Shown here in pieces: positions 12,501-20,159 of a stretch of DNA of 64,000 nt. This DNA comes from Branchiostoma lanceolatum. Taxonomy: Eukaryota > Chordata > Leptocardii > Amphioxiformes > Branchiostomatidae. A model generated the notes under the pieces. The model had not been told where the DNA came from and made no database searches. It saw nothing but the letters and a program-made list of their open reading frames with translations. Position numbers and translations under genes: made by a program. Where the stretch lies: NCBI RefSeq assembly GCF_035083965.1, contig NC_089738.1, positions 11,434,734 through 11,498,733 on the forward strand, given 5' to 3'. The number at the start of each line of letters is the position of its first letter. Position 1 is the stretch's first letter.

Positions 12501-13174
12501 CACTTGATCCGCAGCGTCCTCCCATCCGCGGTTCGGATCTTTCCTTGCCTCACGTCTGCCATGGTAGTCATCGATTGGCTTCTGTGGAGATGCTCTGTTG
12601 TCGCACCCTTAGAGTCGCGCCTGTGCACGAGCTCGTGCGTGCTCTCTCTCTGGTGCGTCTCGGTCGTCTCGCGAGAGATCGGCTTGAACTTCGTGATCTG
12701 CGAGAGGAGACCGAGGTCCTCCTTTGACCGTTCACCCTTGATTCTTTTTTTCTCGGCGTTGATGAGTCCGGTGATGTTCACAACAGAGTCCATCATGTCC
12801 AGACCGGACTCGCAGCTGCCGCTGGACATAGACGAGCAAGACTCGATTTCGATCAGCAAGTCCGATGTGGCGGCTTCGATCAGGTTTTGCGCAAAAATGG
12901 TGGTGACGTTTTGTTTTGAGCCACCCTGGAACATCCTGCCGATGCTGTTCGCGCTACGGAGGACTGTAGGATCTTTGCTCAGTTCCTCTGTGTATTTCGA
13001 AATATCGGTTTCAGACTGCGCAGGGGAGGGGCGCGCTACGCTTAGTGTGGGACCTAGCCCAGCACCACTACTAGTACCACTAACACTACGGCTAATATCT
13101 AACTTATCGTCTATTGTATTCATTTTTTCGTCTGATTTTTGAACTTTTTTACAACAACCAAACAGTCTATTCAT
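3539..13174 (-). CDS. Intronless 3211-residue repetitive proline-rich scaffold-like protein
   Basis: I do not recognise this protein; the function is unknown. One uninterrupted frame gives 3211 residues, mostly low-complexity K/E/P/S/T sequence. In order: residues 1-10 contain adjacent Cys7-Cys8, a possible palmitoylation site. Residues about 210-390 are a highly charged, probably helical region followed by FFGELEDFPDPTPWVQ. Residues about 650-755 are a hydrophobic patch that could fold. Polyproline runs occur near 940 and 1010. Residues 1140-1900 carry several repeat families (see separate entries). Residues 2074-2160 hold two Cys/His modules. Residues 2450-2620 hold a 33-residue tandem repeat. 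Residues 2870-2935 contain GWVSSGIKKYNDEERA and KPWWNIVDPEERE, which look conserved. The tail is a basic amphipathic segment followed by SSDSSFYSDDE. Polyproline, PxLPxR and RRPSLP motifs suggest a multivalent SH3/EVH1 and kinase-target scaffold; that role is inference. The start is the first in-frame ATG after the TATA box. Confidence 0.85.
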   Translation of the reverse strand: MNRLFGCCKKVQKSDEKMNTIDDKLDISRSVSGTSSGAGLGPTLSVARPSPAQSETDISKYTEELSKDPTVLRSANSIGRMFQGGSKQNVTTIFAQNLIEAATSDLLIEIESCSSMSSGSCESGLDMMDSVVNITGLINAEKKRIKGERSKEDLGLLSQITKFKPISRETTETHQRESTHELVHRRDSKGATTEHLHRSQSMTTMADVRQGKIRTADGRTLRIKCSKTNEMLRQKMIYNARQELAPPKKKKFKTIAKAVAWTVRNRLAFMKGDMKTKEQEDEEKLQKLAKIYATNMFKNATKKLEWEKKQEAVREERRRRANRRRFYKTPNFFGELEDFPDPTPWVQKFDKNHNKNNKALLYFVKEIQRQEMEHELGPPPPGLDLPCSNLSLRHFKHSDLSLARHEDTKEEPTIFSGRENSTIYFGGITKIGDSDTPQVKEEDKLDMAVGGAPAEDSPRTGKESTSKPEYLGGKSGGSSVTREAKAAGMTGLFPANDVASGKKSPKSGGILKDDKKRSVEDENQSPSGRAAAALGPSAVDEPVPIWTKAPTEKKSWSSQDKPRDMSDPRVDAPYMMRSLTEVRSDKSAGELEEPPPAPRSSECLIKGTEGLGLSSGSSGGTPEAEPSQRQTGPSREGARVRATAVAGAGAVVPYSADDRVRTAIQKITVSVTEGMMARNPYLRILNRAVSIVDPIMQATEAEFFNPTLLGELIHQVNGTYSTMEGTTLGLTRYFLAIMSGVLTRVAGLMPLIGATEEGGLPVLPSNAPADRTDTATSTGNRLMAIRATSPPSVSGVTDQKGKDVQPTKDRQKTTAVQKRKGVTRERERPRKKEAKIESDKKRSPSKAEKSDSQEDPEGKIWKVPDRKRRSSLRPDVVQDLKSTLQHREEERQDKKPTLHFTSQSSAVSQKSTVTKYGKGKKKDTASLETSQAMKKTALVYTPPPPPPPLPGCLPGGGKPTQAAPVVYTTQTAEVGQRAAVSSREQDGTEISTETATMATMMEAQFIAPPAPPPLPPPDYYLSGSDESDDEPLKEQAPKQKVAKVFLPPKYVDRFQSQGFRHVEFNPSPRSSAASSLAGSDVGSVRSSRASTPAGTPRSSSPVGTCQGVQSAALTTALRDVGENRDVVAHGVMQPRRDSLAFLLQSQSTKLKHSTTVRRKTSTGETEDTAETTHMVAATVQAGRMPSPPPLPSFGLGLSMHPGMAMTPLSPMTLSQALHDAIGRREHAVSGHAQSSSPGNDGLSFLLQSQATKLKHTTTVRRKTSTGETEDTAEASQMVGTIQASHVPAPSPTGHGAKGQMIAPPAALAIPSPAPTTGMLPHHALPLPQLGGFGGLTDSRLSGGTAMRHTSTSAKVTQKTTVKKGDETVENVAEASQAMATTEVMNAPAPPPLPTPEQLRRPSLPQAAPHPNMMALQIPGPSALAIPQPPPVPTYGGGTFMRSTTASNKVTHKTKVTTGDETVENVAEASETMATMEAGHIPAAPPLPTREQLRRPSLPQAQPHLLMHGAGFGRVPSPPALPSVELLMSGISDGPGRVPSPPALPTRAFLMSGITGISDGSGRVPSPPALPTRAFLMSGITGISGGSGRFPSPPAVPPAAFLMSGISHSSRQVAHPPALPPMEYMMSGISDGPSTLPQAAPQPNMSLQMAGPSALMSPGGGQGGGTFIRSTTASNKMTHKTTVTKGDETVENVAEASETMATMEAGHIPAAPPLPTREQLRRPSLPQAQPHLLIHGAGFGRVPSPPALPTRAFLMSGITGISDGSGRFPSPPAVPPAAFLMSGISHSSRQVANPPALPPMEFMMSGISEFPEREVSQASPRPLLDLVGSGAMQPAPDPNRQYTVMSVYAAQESNLSQEKTAARYEEGTGDSTTEGFETKGAALNKNIPEPPPLPALKFFVPKPHVRLETTFEDEITQRADKICHRREMYIHLRQEKEDFEEFLHLLEKNETNCSPEKIQEMKAEADEELATIEASLTKLLMRTSWKSLVENPGSECSEVSLEPGEIVSTDELQTALASIESGSQLSVYLGRQSSDESPAAKLNQLSLCPETDHGDSTWLERDNSYQLVHGEDTPCCLAEHARRYTYRPPRFKCGSCDETLLVKYHLESDSEGEDEKEEGQDNVRVPVCHTKEHGHDHTWTYNPPTMRCKPCHVKMVMKMHVVSDEEDEDLALRSVPLHHRTPSRTLPGPNVVVSTEMRPQPASEAGSAAGTAESSARQGQTPLENVKIRTTDGTSPPGSTAANADIQSVKGDKVVTSKDFSQKVCEALVGDDSEKECSKARATPAKDTKKPSSASKDTGAKISMSSPEGSTKKEILSKVKGPQEAGPSGTQDNPKKTMVTSKDAPSKSMVSDTAASAPSTAKSAKTVATKSPPPSKDDKAPLKGASGQKESTEEKKEKLSLNASQKGAKVPKAGPSGTQTAKLVPTKIPQPIKDTSVKRKTPVMDTAALSPRRTDMQKTDKAPTKIPQPSKDREAKEKTPVKEKTALSRISTDKAPTKIPKPSEDREAKEKTPVKEKTALSRISTDKAPTKIPQPSKDREAKEKTPVKEKTALSRISTDKAPTKIPKPSEDREAKEKTPVKEKTALSRISTDKEPTKIPQPSKDREAKEKAPVEETAALSPKRTDVQATDNAPPPPLPPTKMPQPVQGTAVRRKTPVIGTATLSPRRIDVQTADKASVKQSPPSPTKIPRPVQDTADKQKTPMMGTNALSPGRTDMQTADKTSVKETVAPLTKIPQPSANGANVQKTETASLKQTASPPPPPPLPPTKIPLPVRRKTPMMGTTALSPRRADMKKTGKASVKQTPPPLTKIPRPVQDTAVKRKTPVMGRNARSPRRKDESQGVETEPASMKTAAPSDAQTTAEPAESDDSEPKLPYGWVSSGIKKYNDEERARLDAEVDGYWGKKFSKNREKPWWNIVDPEEREAARLRHRSKTNLRPTGSSKGAPGATSASFKQPGVEKQVKYDVDRSPLMLPGHFGASTGVRSRASRPDVGLVPKKLETEFFDSSEDSEDEIDLDKPVSVEDLQDDDYWRAMEKKAYAIVKASVDQLETVDESPEEEKPVQEAKPTGKKLSNLSQMFQSRKEKEKRREREAREMAMKEKKEKKAHMFEHKSDPPNEEPFIGPPLPPEMLKNTQEKKKKKKGLARHGHEGVPTLAAETTKEGEASTSKKSGGRLTPTKLVSKIKGGFAKVKDSIKSKLSGESSDSSFYSDDE
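5319..5813 (-). repeat. 99-bp in-frame tandem repeat with a 198-bp higher-order period
   Basis: Five units of exactly 99 bp start at 5319 (diverged), 5418, 5517, 5616 and 5715. Each encodes 33 residues with the core APTKIP.PS.DREAKEK. Units alternate between PQPSKD and PKPSED forms, so the true recent unit is a 198-bp dimer. The dimers 5418-5615 and 5616-5813 are almost identical. More diverged relatives of the TKIP-P motif continue on both sides, from about 4.7 to 5.9 kb. The antisense strand also stays open because of the repeat structure. Confidence 0.9.
6650..6960 (-). other. Two tandem Cys/His modules in the giant protein
   Basis: Residues about 2074-2165 contain two similar modules. 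Module 1 has C2075, H2079, Y2085-x-P-P, C2092-x2-C2095 and H2104. Module 2 has C2127, H2132, Y2140-x-P-P, C2147-x2-C2150 and H2159. The spacings Y to first C (7), C-x2-C, and C to H (x8) are identical, and each module is followed by an acidic run (ESDSEGEDE; SDEEDED). The pattern of a CxxC pair plus an upstream Cys/His and a downstream His is what a small zinc-binding fold would need. I do not recognise it as a named domain; metal binding is inference. Confidence 0.6.
7740..9760 (-). repeat. Nested coding repeats with proline, MSGI and RRPSLP motifs
   Basis: Residues about 1140-1815 are built from three repeat types. (a) Two copies of LLQSQ.TKLKH.TTVRRKTS near 9360-9760. (b) Three to four copies of a longer block with the core TVENVAEAS..MAT followed by PPLPT.EQLRRPSLPQ. 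(c) Eight copies of a 23-28 residue unit with core PP[AV][LV]P then about six residues then MSGI. Blocks of (b) and (c) are duplicated together: 7740-7900 matches 8280-8420, and 7973-8240 matches 8654-8930. PPALPTR fits a class II SH3 ligand (PxLPxR), and RRPSLP fits PKA and approximates a 14-3-3 site. These are motif matches, not demonstrated sites. Confidence 0.8.
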
Positions 13175-13289
13175 TAACTACATTAAATTGTCTCTGGTTT
13201 GCTTCGGACGGGTGAACTCGGCTCTCGTCGGTGATGGTGATTGGCGGGAATTGACGAGGAGGGCCGAAGTCTTCCGAAGCTACCTGCGA

Positions 13290-13385
13290 CGAGGTGACGT
13301 CGTCCTTCGGGGAGGGAGGGAAAATGATTATTACCCGCTCGGATACAGTGATGAATAATTTGATAACCACTCATTTATACCTTTT
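13290..13385 (-). promoter_or_regulatory. Probable promoter of the giant gene: TATA box and CRE half site
   Basis: Reading the minus strand, TATAAA lies at 13379-13374, about 200 bases before the ATG at 13174. A TGACGTC word lies at 13295-13301, downstream of the TATA. A start about 30 bases after the TATA would give a leader of roughly 170 bases with no need for an intron. No strong splice acceptor near the ATG requires an upstream exon, although the pyrimidine stretch ending CCCCGAAG near 13310 cannot be excluded. Confidence 0.45.
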
Positions 13386-13806
13386 AGCTATTTTCAACTA
13401 GTCTGAATGTACTGAGTGCAAATTTGAAATATCATTTTTTTTTTCAGTTGATAAAAAGTGGTGGTTTGCTTTTTAGACAGACCTAATCTACAGCTAAGGT
13501 GGATCGGTATCGCGACCGGTGAAGCGAGACATGGTGGCGTTGAAGTTGATCTTGATCCTAAACAACGACTCCTGGCGGGTGCCTCTTCTGATGCACCAAC
13601 TTCAGGACCCAGTGGTCTTGCGGCTGTAGTTGCACATGAGTTTCCCGTGAGTTGAGTATCATTTTCACGGTTAGAAAGAAGAGACGGAATTCGAGAAATT
13701 TTCCCTTCTGTATTACTGTTTCTATGTATATATTTTTTCACGTTTCTCCAAACGGTACATATTTCTCATGTAATGAGATGTGTACAGAGTAACTAATCAG
13801 TAAATA
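13386..13806. other. Flank between the giant gene and the paralogous units
   Basis: This is mostly AT-rich sequence. A GC-richer island at about 13490-13655 is open on the plus strand (VDLDPKQRLLAGASSDAPTS, then a stop) after a possible TCTACAG acceptor at 13487-13493. It could be a stray exon or transposon fragment. There are no partner exons, because upstream sequence is antisense to the giant gene. Confidence 0.3.
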
Positions 13807-13859
13807 TTGCAAGGGGAGGGGGGTAAATACCCTTCTGCACAGGTTCGCACACCATCGTC

Positions 13860-13885
13860 AGACAGAGAAAGAGAGAGAGAGTTTG
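13860..13885 (+). repeat. GA-rich microsatellite
   Basis: A short run of GAGA repeats marks the start of paralogous unit 1. The related run at 17570-17590 marks unit 2. Confidence 0.7.
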
Positions 13886-14589
13886 TGGATGGCATGACAA
13901 GCGCGAGACGCCCCGAAAGCTCATTACTTCAGATAATCACCTTCCCCAATAACGTTATGTTTTTACTAGAGATGGTTTCTTGTTTGGGTTGTTTGTTTGT
14001 TTGTTTGTTTGTTTACAAGATATGTTACTTAAAATATGTTGCTATTTGATAGATTATGGGAAAGATCAAGATAGAGCGATCCACCTAACGTTAGCAGGAT
14101 TTGTTATAAGTGCGAAATAGATATCTCCCACAAACCTGTAGAGAAACTGTGTTGTGTTGTGCCGTGTTGTGTTGTGTTACCCGAGTAGAGCTCTACGCTC
14201 TTTAAATGTTAGCTACGTACTATTAAAATCCTTAATTTGTGGGTCAACATGTCGAGACAGAGTTAAGTATAATGGAAACTACTGATGCAGTACTTCTGAA
14301 AATATCGTAGTACACCATTTCAATCAGCTGAGCCTGTTTGAATATCTCTCTGCTTTCAAGAACTTAACAAAATAGAATTAACTTTTCCATCAGTTTTCAG
14401 TCCTTTTAACAAGAAATCAAGAAAGTCATTCAGACAATCGAATTAGTTTCTCTGTGTGTGAATAGGTAGTAGATTTAAATGAAGTATAATTATAAATGCT
14501 TTCCTCTTTTAATTACTCAACACATATATCCTTCAGTTAGCCATTTTGGGCATCATACAACAAAGATCATTGTCAGTATATGAAAAATT

Positions 14590-15180
14590 CTTTCCTACTT
14601 GTTTGACGAAAATTGCCATGGTCTTTCAGATTAAAAACGTAAGTACTATGTAAATATAATTGCACTGGTCTTCTCTATTTGGAACATAGTTAGCACGAAT
14701 TGCAGATGAAGACTGTCTCGGTGTTTGACGTCAGAAAACTTGGACACAAACTGTTGGATAGACATCCCCCTCTTTTGGATCGGAAGTCGCCAGGGCTAAG
14801 TATTTGACAAAAATCACCACTGTCTTTCACGGATTACTGGAAATCGTGTTCTATATTTTATAGATATACAAACTTCAGTTGGATACATATTGTCCCGGTG
14901 ATTTAGATTAGAAAAAAACATGCATACTGACGTGAGCTGTTTGCTAGAAATTGACCAACTTTAGCTCCATACTGACTTCATACTGAGATGCTGATTTCAG
15001 TTGGATAGAAATTGTCCCGAGCCGACATAAATACAAAAGCCGAGCATTGTTTAATTTGTGGGAAATCATCACAAGATCAAGTTGGTGGGAATCAGTTTTA
15101 GATAAGAAAACGTACTGTCTGTAAATAAGCCTTATTGTTTGATTAAGACTGTGCCGATCAGAAAAAGTATCTTTAATTCA
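14590..15180. repeat. Degenerate tandem motif in unit 1
   Basis: A core resembling 'ttggatagaaattgtcccgg', followed by 'tctttcagattagaaaa', recurs irregularly at about 60-130 bp spacing, at least six times (for example near 14605, 14750, 14810, 14880, 15000 and 15150). The same array occurs in unit 2 at 18480-18810. Copies are strongly diverged, so the array is older than the duplication. Confidence 0.6.
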
Positions 15181-16349
15181 GTACCAGTTTGGTAGATAGA
15201 TAAGACTACAATGTTCCCCAACACACACCCTCTCTCTCTCTCTCTTGTCTGCTTATGTGTGGAAGCTACTTCAGCCACGAACGCACATGAGATTTTGATG
15301 TTTTCAATACATTTTACAAAATTAGATAATTCTAAGCTCTACCCTAACATAAACCTTGACCTTTCGGAAAATAGTTTTAGGAATACAGAAATGGAACTTA
15401 ATTCTCAGCGAAAGTTTTATCATACACTACATCTAAATTGAATTGGGTCTACTTCAAATTCCGTCTGTACTTCACAAAGAGTAGGGCCACACTAACTTGA
15501 TTATATGGATGACATCCGCGCGCGCATCAAGTTTCGTCTGTTTTCAAAAAGCAACAAAACTTTGCGATCATACTGTCAATCTTACAAAGAAGCTGCAAGA
15601 TATGTCAATGAGTGAAGTCTTCCGAAGTCAAAGATGAAGAGGAGAAAAACACCCACAAAAGAATTCATTGTGTGGTATAGATGTTCTATGATCTGCCATG
15701 TTCTGTGTGTTCAGTCATTTGTTCAACCTTTCTGACCGCTTAGATCTTATAATGAAGGCAACGTTTTTCGTCCATTTTTTCTTCGCACGCTCGCTTCAAT
15801 TTCGTGGTGCCCAGAGGATGTCATCCATATAATGAGATCAGTATGGCCCATAAGAGGGGGGAGAAACATGTGCATACTCTAACATACCTTCGTACAAAGA
15901 TGCACAATGGTTGTGTGTACAATATTTCAAGACACAAAACTGTAGTTCTTCAACACATAGTATAAAAGTTAACAAAGGGCGGAATACATATAAATTGTCG
16001 CCTGATTCAATCATTCAGCAGGGAGTTAACATCTAACAGTTATCTTCGCCCTTGGCATGGGATAAAAACTACTATAAATTTACTTTCTTTTGTGCAAACT
16101 GGTACAGCAAAGATAGGAATTAAATACTTTTTTATATGTAACGTTACACATCTATACAGTGGAATGCTCAAAAATGATCACAATGATATGGATGTTTCTT
16201 ATTTTGACACACAATGACATCGTACCGTCTGTATCTAGTACTAGATATCTATCTCATACTTTCAGGTTAACATGATAACTATACGTGTACATGTAACAAT
16301 TTGTACAAACATTATTTAGTAGCAACAATCTCATGTCTATTCAATCTTC

Positions 16350-16480
16350 TCCTACCAGTGAATTAATGAGATAGCAGATCTCTACTTCATTATTTCACTA
16401 GATGAGATAGTTCCCCTCTACCTCATTATTTCACTAGAAGAAGAACTAAATCTTCTCTTGCTAGTGAATTAATGAGATAG
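16350..16480. repeat. Alternating inverted CTAGTGAAT-TAATGAGATAG motifs
   Basis: The motif 'tagtgaattaatgagatag' appears in both orientations: direct near 16357 and 16463, inverted near 16388 and 16420. Adjacent copies can pair as hairpins. The same arrangement is kept in unit 2 at 19385-19530. Confidence 0.7.
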
Positions 16481-16534
16481 CATCCCTTTATTAAACCACG
16501 CAGTGATCAGACGGAGACATTGAGGATCGGTGTT

Positions 16535-16670
16535 TTATTTGTTCGTTCGCTTGCGGCGTTTGTCTCTGGAATGCCCGGCCGTTGTTCTACAGCAACGACT
16601 CTCGCTGCAACGTGTCGCCATGTGTAGACACCTGCCGTAACAAGACGGCACTGCAGCTCAAGTCTTACAC
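16535..16670 (-). other. Possible terminal exon with a 28-codon ORF, unit 1
   Basis: Reading the minus strand, a good acceptor (TTTGGTTTCAG) ends at 16671. The following block is GC-rich and strongly conserved with unit 2. It contains an ORF from ATG at 16621 to a TAA ending at 16535: 28 residues, Cys-rich then very basic (CSESRCC, then DKRRKRTNK). An AATAAA overlaps the end of the ORF. Together with the donor at 17107 this would make a two-exon transcript with a 437-base intron. The Kozak context is weak at -3. It may be a non-coding RNA rather than a microprotein gene. Confidence 0.35.
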
Positions 16671-17107
16671 CTGAAACCAAAAGTTATCCCACTATTTCAA
16701 TCCCTGATATCCCAGTTTTTAATCAATCTTTACTTACATAGGCTTTCGTAACCCGCGCAAGTTATACCTACCTTGAGTTGGCTGATGTTCGCTGATATTT
16801 TCTACGCTTATATGTACTGAACGATCGCTGCGCTCGCAATTTTACGTATCACGTATTTAGAAGGTACTTCAAAATTCTTTTGCGAGTTTTCGTGACTTTG
16901 TCCAAAAACATGCACAGATTTACCACCTAGTTTCGTGCTTACGCGTGGAAAACGAAACGTGCGATAAAATAGTTGAACGTCCCGGCAGTGCGTCGCAGCA
17001 ACATGCTTGTAGTGGGGCCTGCTCGCAGTGTAAATATCTGTATGTACTAACGTTAAATGTTTATTTCTCATAGATAACGGCAAAACAACGACAAATGAGG
17101 GTCTCAC

Positions 17108-17285
17108 CTTAAGCCCTGCGGTCTCGACTGTACTGTGAATAAAGAACGGTTAGAAACAGTGTAATCTTTATTCAAATTCTCAGAAAATCGCGGCGTTGAC
17201 AGAGAGAGTCAGCGTAGACGTCTGCTCTAGTCGGTGGCTTGCGGCGATGTGTTTACAACTCTTGTTGCACTGTGACGTGACGTCA
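17108..17285 (-). promoter_or_regulatory. CRE module 1 and probable non-coding first exon
   Basis: TGACGTGACGTCA lies at 17273-17285. Reading the minus strand from there, 165 bases lead to a strong splice donor, AAG|GTGAGA, with the exon ending at 17108. No ATG is present in the exon. The exon holds an AATAAAGA...TCTTTATT stem about 60-90 bases before the donor. Upstream, CACGTG E-boxes lie at 17336-17341 and 17381-17386. The same order and spacing recur in copies 2 and 3. Confidence 0.55.
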
Positions 17286-18479
17286 TTGACATATAGTTTT
17301 GGGGTTCTAGAACGGTTCTTACGTGATGGAGAGGGCACGTGTTCCAGCAGACGGAGAGCACATGATTAGCATGAAGAAAACACGTGACTCAGGCAAGTTT
17401 CCCTTTCTACACAAAGTCAGTTGGTAAGGCCAAGGCCATCAGAAATTCCTCAAAGTTTATGTTTTTCTATCAGAACGCAACGTAACATTAATACAGTGCA
17501 ACAAGAGTGTGCGCAGTAAAGGCAAGACAAGACAGTGTAGGATCGCACATTCCCGCACCTTCAACAGGCAGAGAAAGAGAAAGAGAGAGGGTGTGTTGAT
17601 GGGGAGACAAGCTCACATCAGTTTTGGGGTGACCAGAGTATGCCAACCATATACTAGTAATCAAATCAGTATGACTTTATTGCCGTTTCTTGTTTGGGTT
17701 TCATTTCACATCAGATGTTGAGAAAGATCGGATAGTGCGATCAACCTGGCGAAATCTTTTAGAAGTGCAGAATAAAAGCTTACCAATTCTGCATGCAGAG
17801 GAAACTGTACTGTGTTGTGTTGTGTTGTGTTGAGCTGTGTTAGCTAACAGAACTCTGCGTTCTTCAAATTTTAGATACATACTGTTAAAATCAGTTTTTA
17901 GTCAACATCTCGTGACTATATCAATGCATATGATTTTCGTCATTTCTGATTCACTAACTTTGAAAATATTACAACATTTCAATTAGCGGAGTTGTCTTTT
18001 TGCTCTCTGCTATCAAGAACTTTCAATGAAGCAAAAAAGGGGGAACTCTTCCAGCAGTTTTCACTCGTTTTAATCCGAACTTGAGAAAAATATGCAAATG
18101 TTTTGTTTGTAATCAAGTCCTAAAGTCATAAATGATGACAATGATATCTATTGCATATTCATGCATAAACGTGGGCTGAACGTATATTTTGAAGAAAGGT
18201 TAAGATTCCATTTCGTTGTACATGCAGTTTTTAGATGACGTAATATGCACGAACATTTCGTCCGTCGTTAAACGCACAAAGTTCTGGTCTAGTCATACTT
18301 CGCTTCTTACATGTGCTATGGAGATGATTCCTGTCCAAAATATGATGTTATAATAAACGCTCAGAGCTATTCACATTTCTCCCCGCTTGCTCAAGAAAAT
18401 TCAGTACACTAGATCTCATAGGTATACTCAATTATATTTCAGGATCAAATCATGTTTACAGTAAATAGGTAAATACATC

Positions 18480-18810
18480 AGATAATGTTTATGTGTAGCC
18501 TGTAGTTAAATCCGATTTGTTGTGCGTAGTTCAGATCAGAAAATGAAATGCATACCAGCGCTAACTGTTTAAGCATAGCTCCATATCTTACAGATACAGA
18601 CTTGTTGGATAGAAATTGTTCCGGTCTCGTAAAATTAGAAAATCCGAGTAGTACTTTTGTTGAAAATTGACGCATAGATCAAGTTGATGGAAATCATTTC
18701 GGTCTTATTGATGAGAAAACGTACGCCATGATTGTTTGATTAGAATTATGCCGGTCTTTCCGATCAGAAACTTTATTCAGTACTAGTTTGGTTGATAGAA
18801 AAGACTACAT
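18480..18810. repeat. Degenerate tandem motif in unit 2
   Basis: Counterpart of 14590-15180: 'ttggatagaaattgttccgg', 'ttggttgatagaaaagac' and related words recur at about 60-100 bp spacing. This copy of the array is shorter. Confidence 0.55.
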
Positions 18811-19569
18811 GTACAATCTTCCTACAACAGTTACAAACACCCGCTCTCTTTGTTGTCTGGTTAGTGTGGAAGTTACTTCAACAACGCGCGCTTTTTAGAG
18901 AATTTGGTCATGTTTACAAAATGTTCTATTAGATGAGATAGTTCTAAGCTCTACCCTAGCATTAAGATTGGACTTTCTGAAAAAAGTTTTAGGAATACGG
19001 AAAATGGAAATCAATGTTCAGTGATAGTTTTATCATACAATAAATCTGAATCTGCAAATTTCGTCTGGACTTGGTAAATAAGATTAAAAGAGTACATTAA
19101 AGGTTGTCATTAAATGACAGACAGTTCACACGTGCCTCTATTTCAATAAATGTGTACACAATCTGTAGAGTAGAGTGCTCACTTGTGATATGATTACGAT
19201 GTGGATGTTTCATGTTGTATACATACATGTAGACATCTTATACTGTCTGTAGTAAGAAGTAGATGTTTCTATATATGTCATTCTTCAAGTTAAAGGTGAT
19301 TACATTTACACCTGATAACAATTTGTATAAACGTTGTCGCATTATTGCAGCAATCTATCTCATGTCTATCAAATGTTTCAATGTTCTCTTACTAGTGAAC
19401 TAATGAACTAGCGTACTTCTACTTCATCATTTCACTGGATGAGATACAGTGGATAGTTCCCCTCTACCTCATTATTTCGCTAGAAGAAGAACTAAATCTT
19501 CTCTTGCTAGTAAATTAATGAGATAGCATCCCTTTATTAAACCACGCAGTGATCAGACGGAGACATTGA

Positions 19570-19718
19570 ACATCGGTGTTTTTATTTTGTTCGTTTGCTT
19601 GCGGCGTTTGTCTCTGGAATGCCCGGCCGTTGTTCTACAGCAACGACTCTCGCTGCAAAGTGTCGCCATGCGGCGCCACCTGCCGTAACAAGACGGCACT
19701 GCAGCTCAAGTCTTACAC
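19570..19718 (-). other. Possible terminal exon with a small ORF, unit 2
   Basis: The acceptor TTTCAG and the following 150 bases match unit 1. The ORF begins at ATG 19669 and keeps the first 27 residues of the unit 1 ORF except for R-to-L and R-to-Q changes. It then reads past the unit 1 stop because of small indels in the A-rich end. AATAAA is kept. The plus-strand alternative frame, which has many Cys codons, is broken upstream by a 2-base indel relative to unit 1. That favours the minus strand, if either is expressed. Confidence 0.35.
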
Positions 19719-20159
19719 CTGAAACCAAAAGTTAACCCACTAATTAAATCCCTGATATCCTAGTTTTTAATCAATCATAACTTACACGGGCTTTCGTAAC
19801 CCGCGCAGGTTGTACCTACCTTGAGTTGGCCGATGTTCGCTGATATTTTCTACGTGTATATGTACTGAACGATCGCTGCGCTCGCTATTTTACGTATCAA
19901 GTATTTAGAAGGTACTTCATAATTCGTTTACGAATTCGTGACTTTGACCAAAAACATCCACGGATTTACTTACTACTTTCGTGCTTACGCGTGGAAAACG
20001 AAACGTGCGATAAATAGTTAAACGTCCCGGCAGCGCGCCGCAGCAACATATTTTCAGTGGGGCCCGGTGCTCGCAGTGCAAATATCTGTATGTACTATAT
20101 TAAACGTTATGTGTATTTCTCATAGATAACGGTAAAACAACGACAAATGAGGTTCTCAC

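Larger units (their letters stand above)
13807..17440. repeat. Paralogous unit 1 of a tandem segmental duplication
   Basis: This unit aligns from end to end with 17510-20480. Shared landmarks, in order: a GAGA-rich start (13867 and 17572), 'tttcttgtttgggtt' (13975 and 17687), a GTGTT microsatellite (14145 and 17812), a degenerate tandem motif (14590-15180 and 18480-18810), ATTA hairpin motifs (16350-16480 and 19385-19530), and a GC-rich exon-like block (16550-16690 and 19605-19740). Each unit ends in a CRE/E-box promoter block. The offset falls from about 3.7 to 3.05 kb, so this copy has internal insertions of about 0.6 kb. No long reading frame is present on either strand. Confidence 0.85.

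Noticed and set aside
13458..13655. 65-codon plus-strand frame with coding-like composition
   Set aside because: No partner exon or start context; the upstream region is antisense to the giant gene. Kept only as a note in the flank entry.
16555..16686. Plus-strand Cys-rich frame in the exon-like block (CGVCLWNARP, then SPCVDTCRNK)
   Set aside because: The upstream frame is broken in unit 2 by a 2-base indel, and no convincing acceptor with a pyrimidine tract precedes it. The minus-strand signals are better.
19635..19700. CTCF-like word 'cggcaggtggcgcc' on the minus strand
   Set aside because: It is a near match in unit 2 and in the third copy region, but unit 1 has lost it. A single-motif match of this length is not enough evidence.
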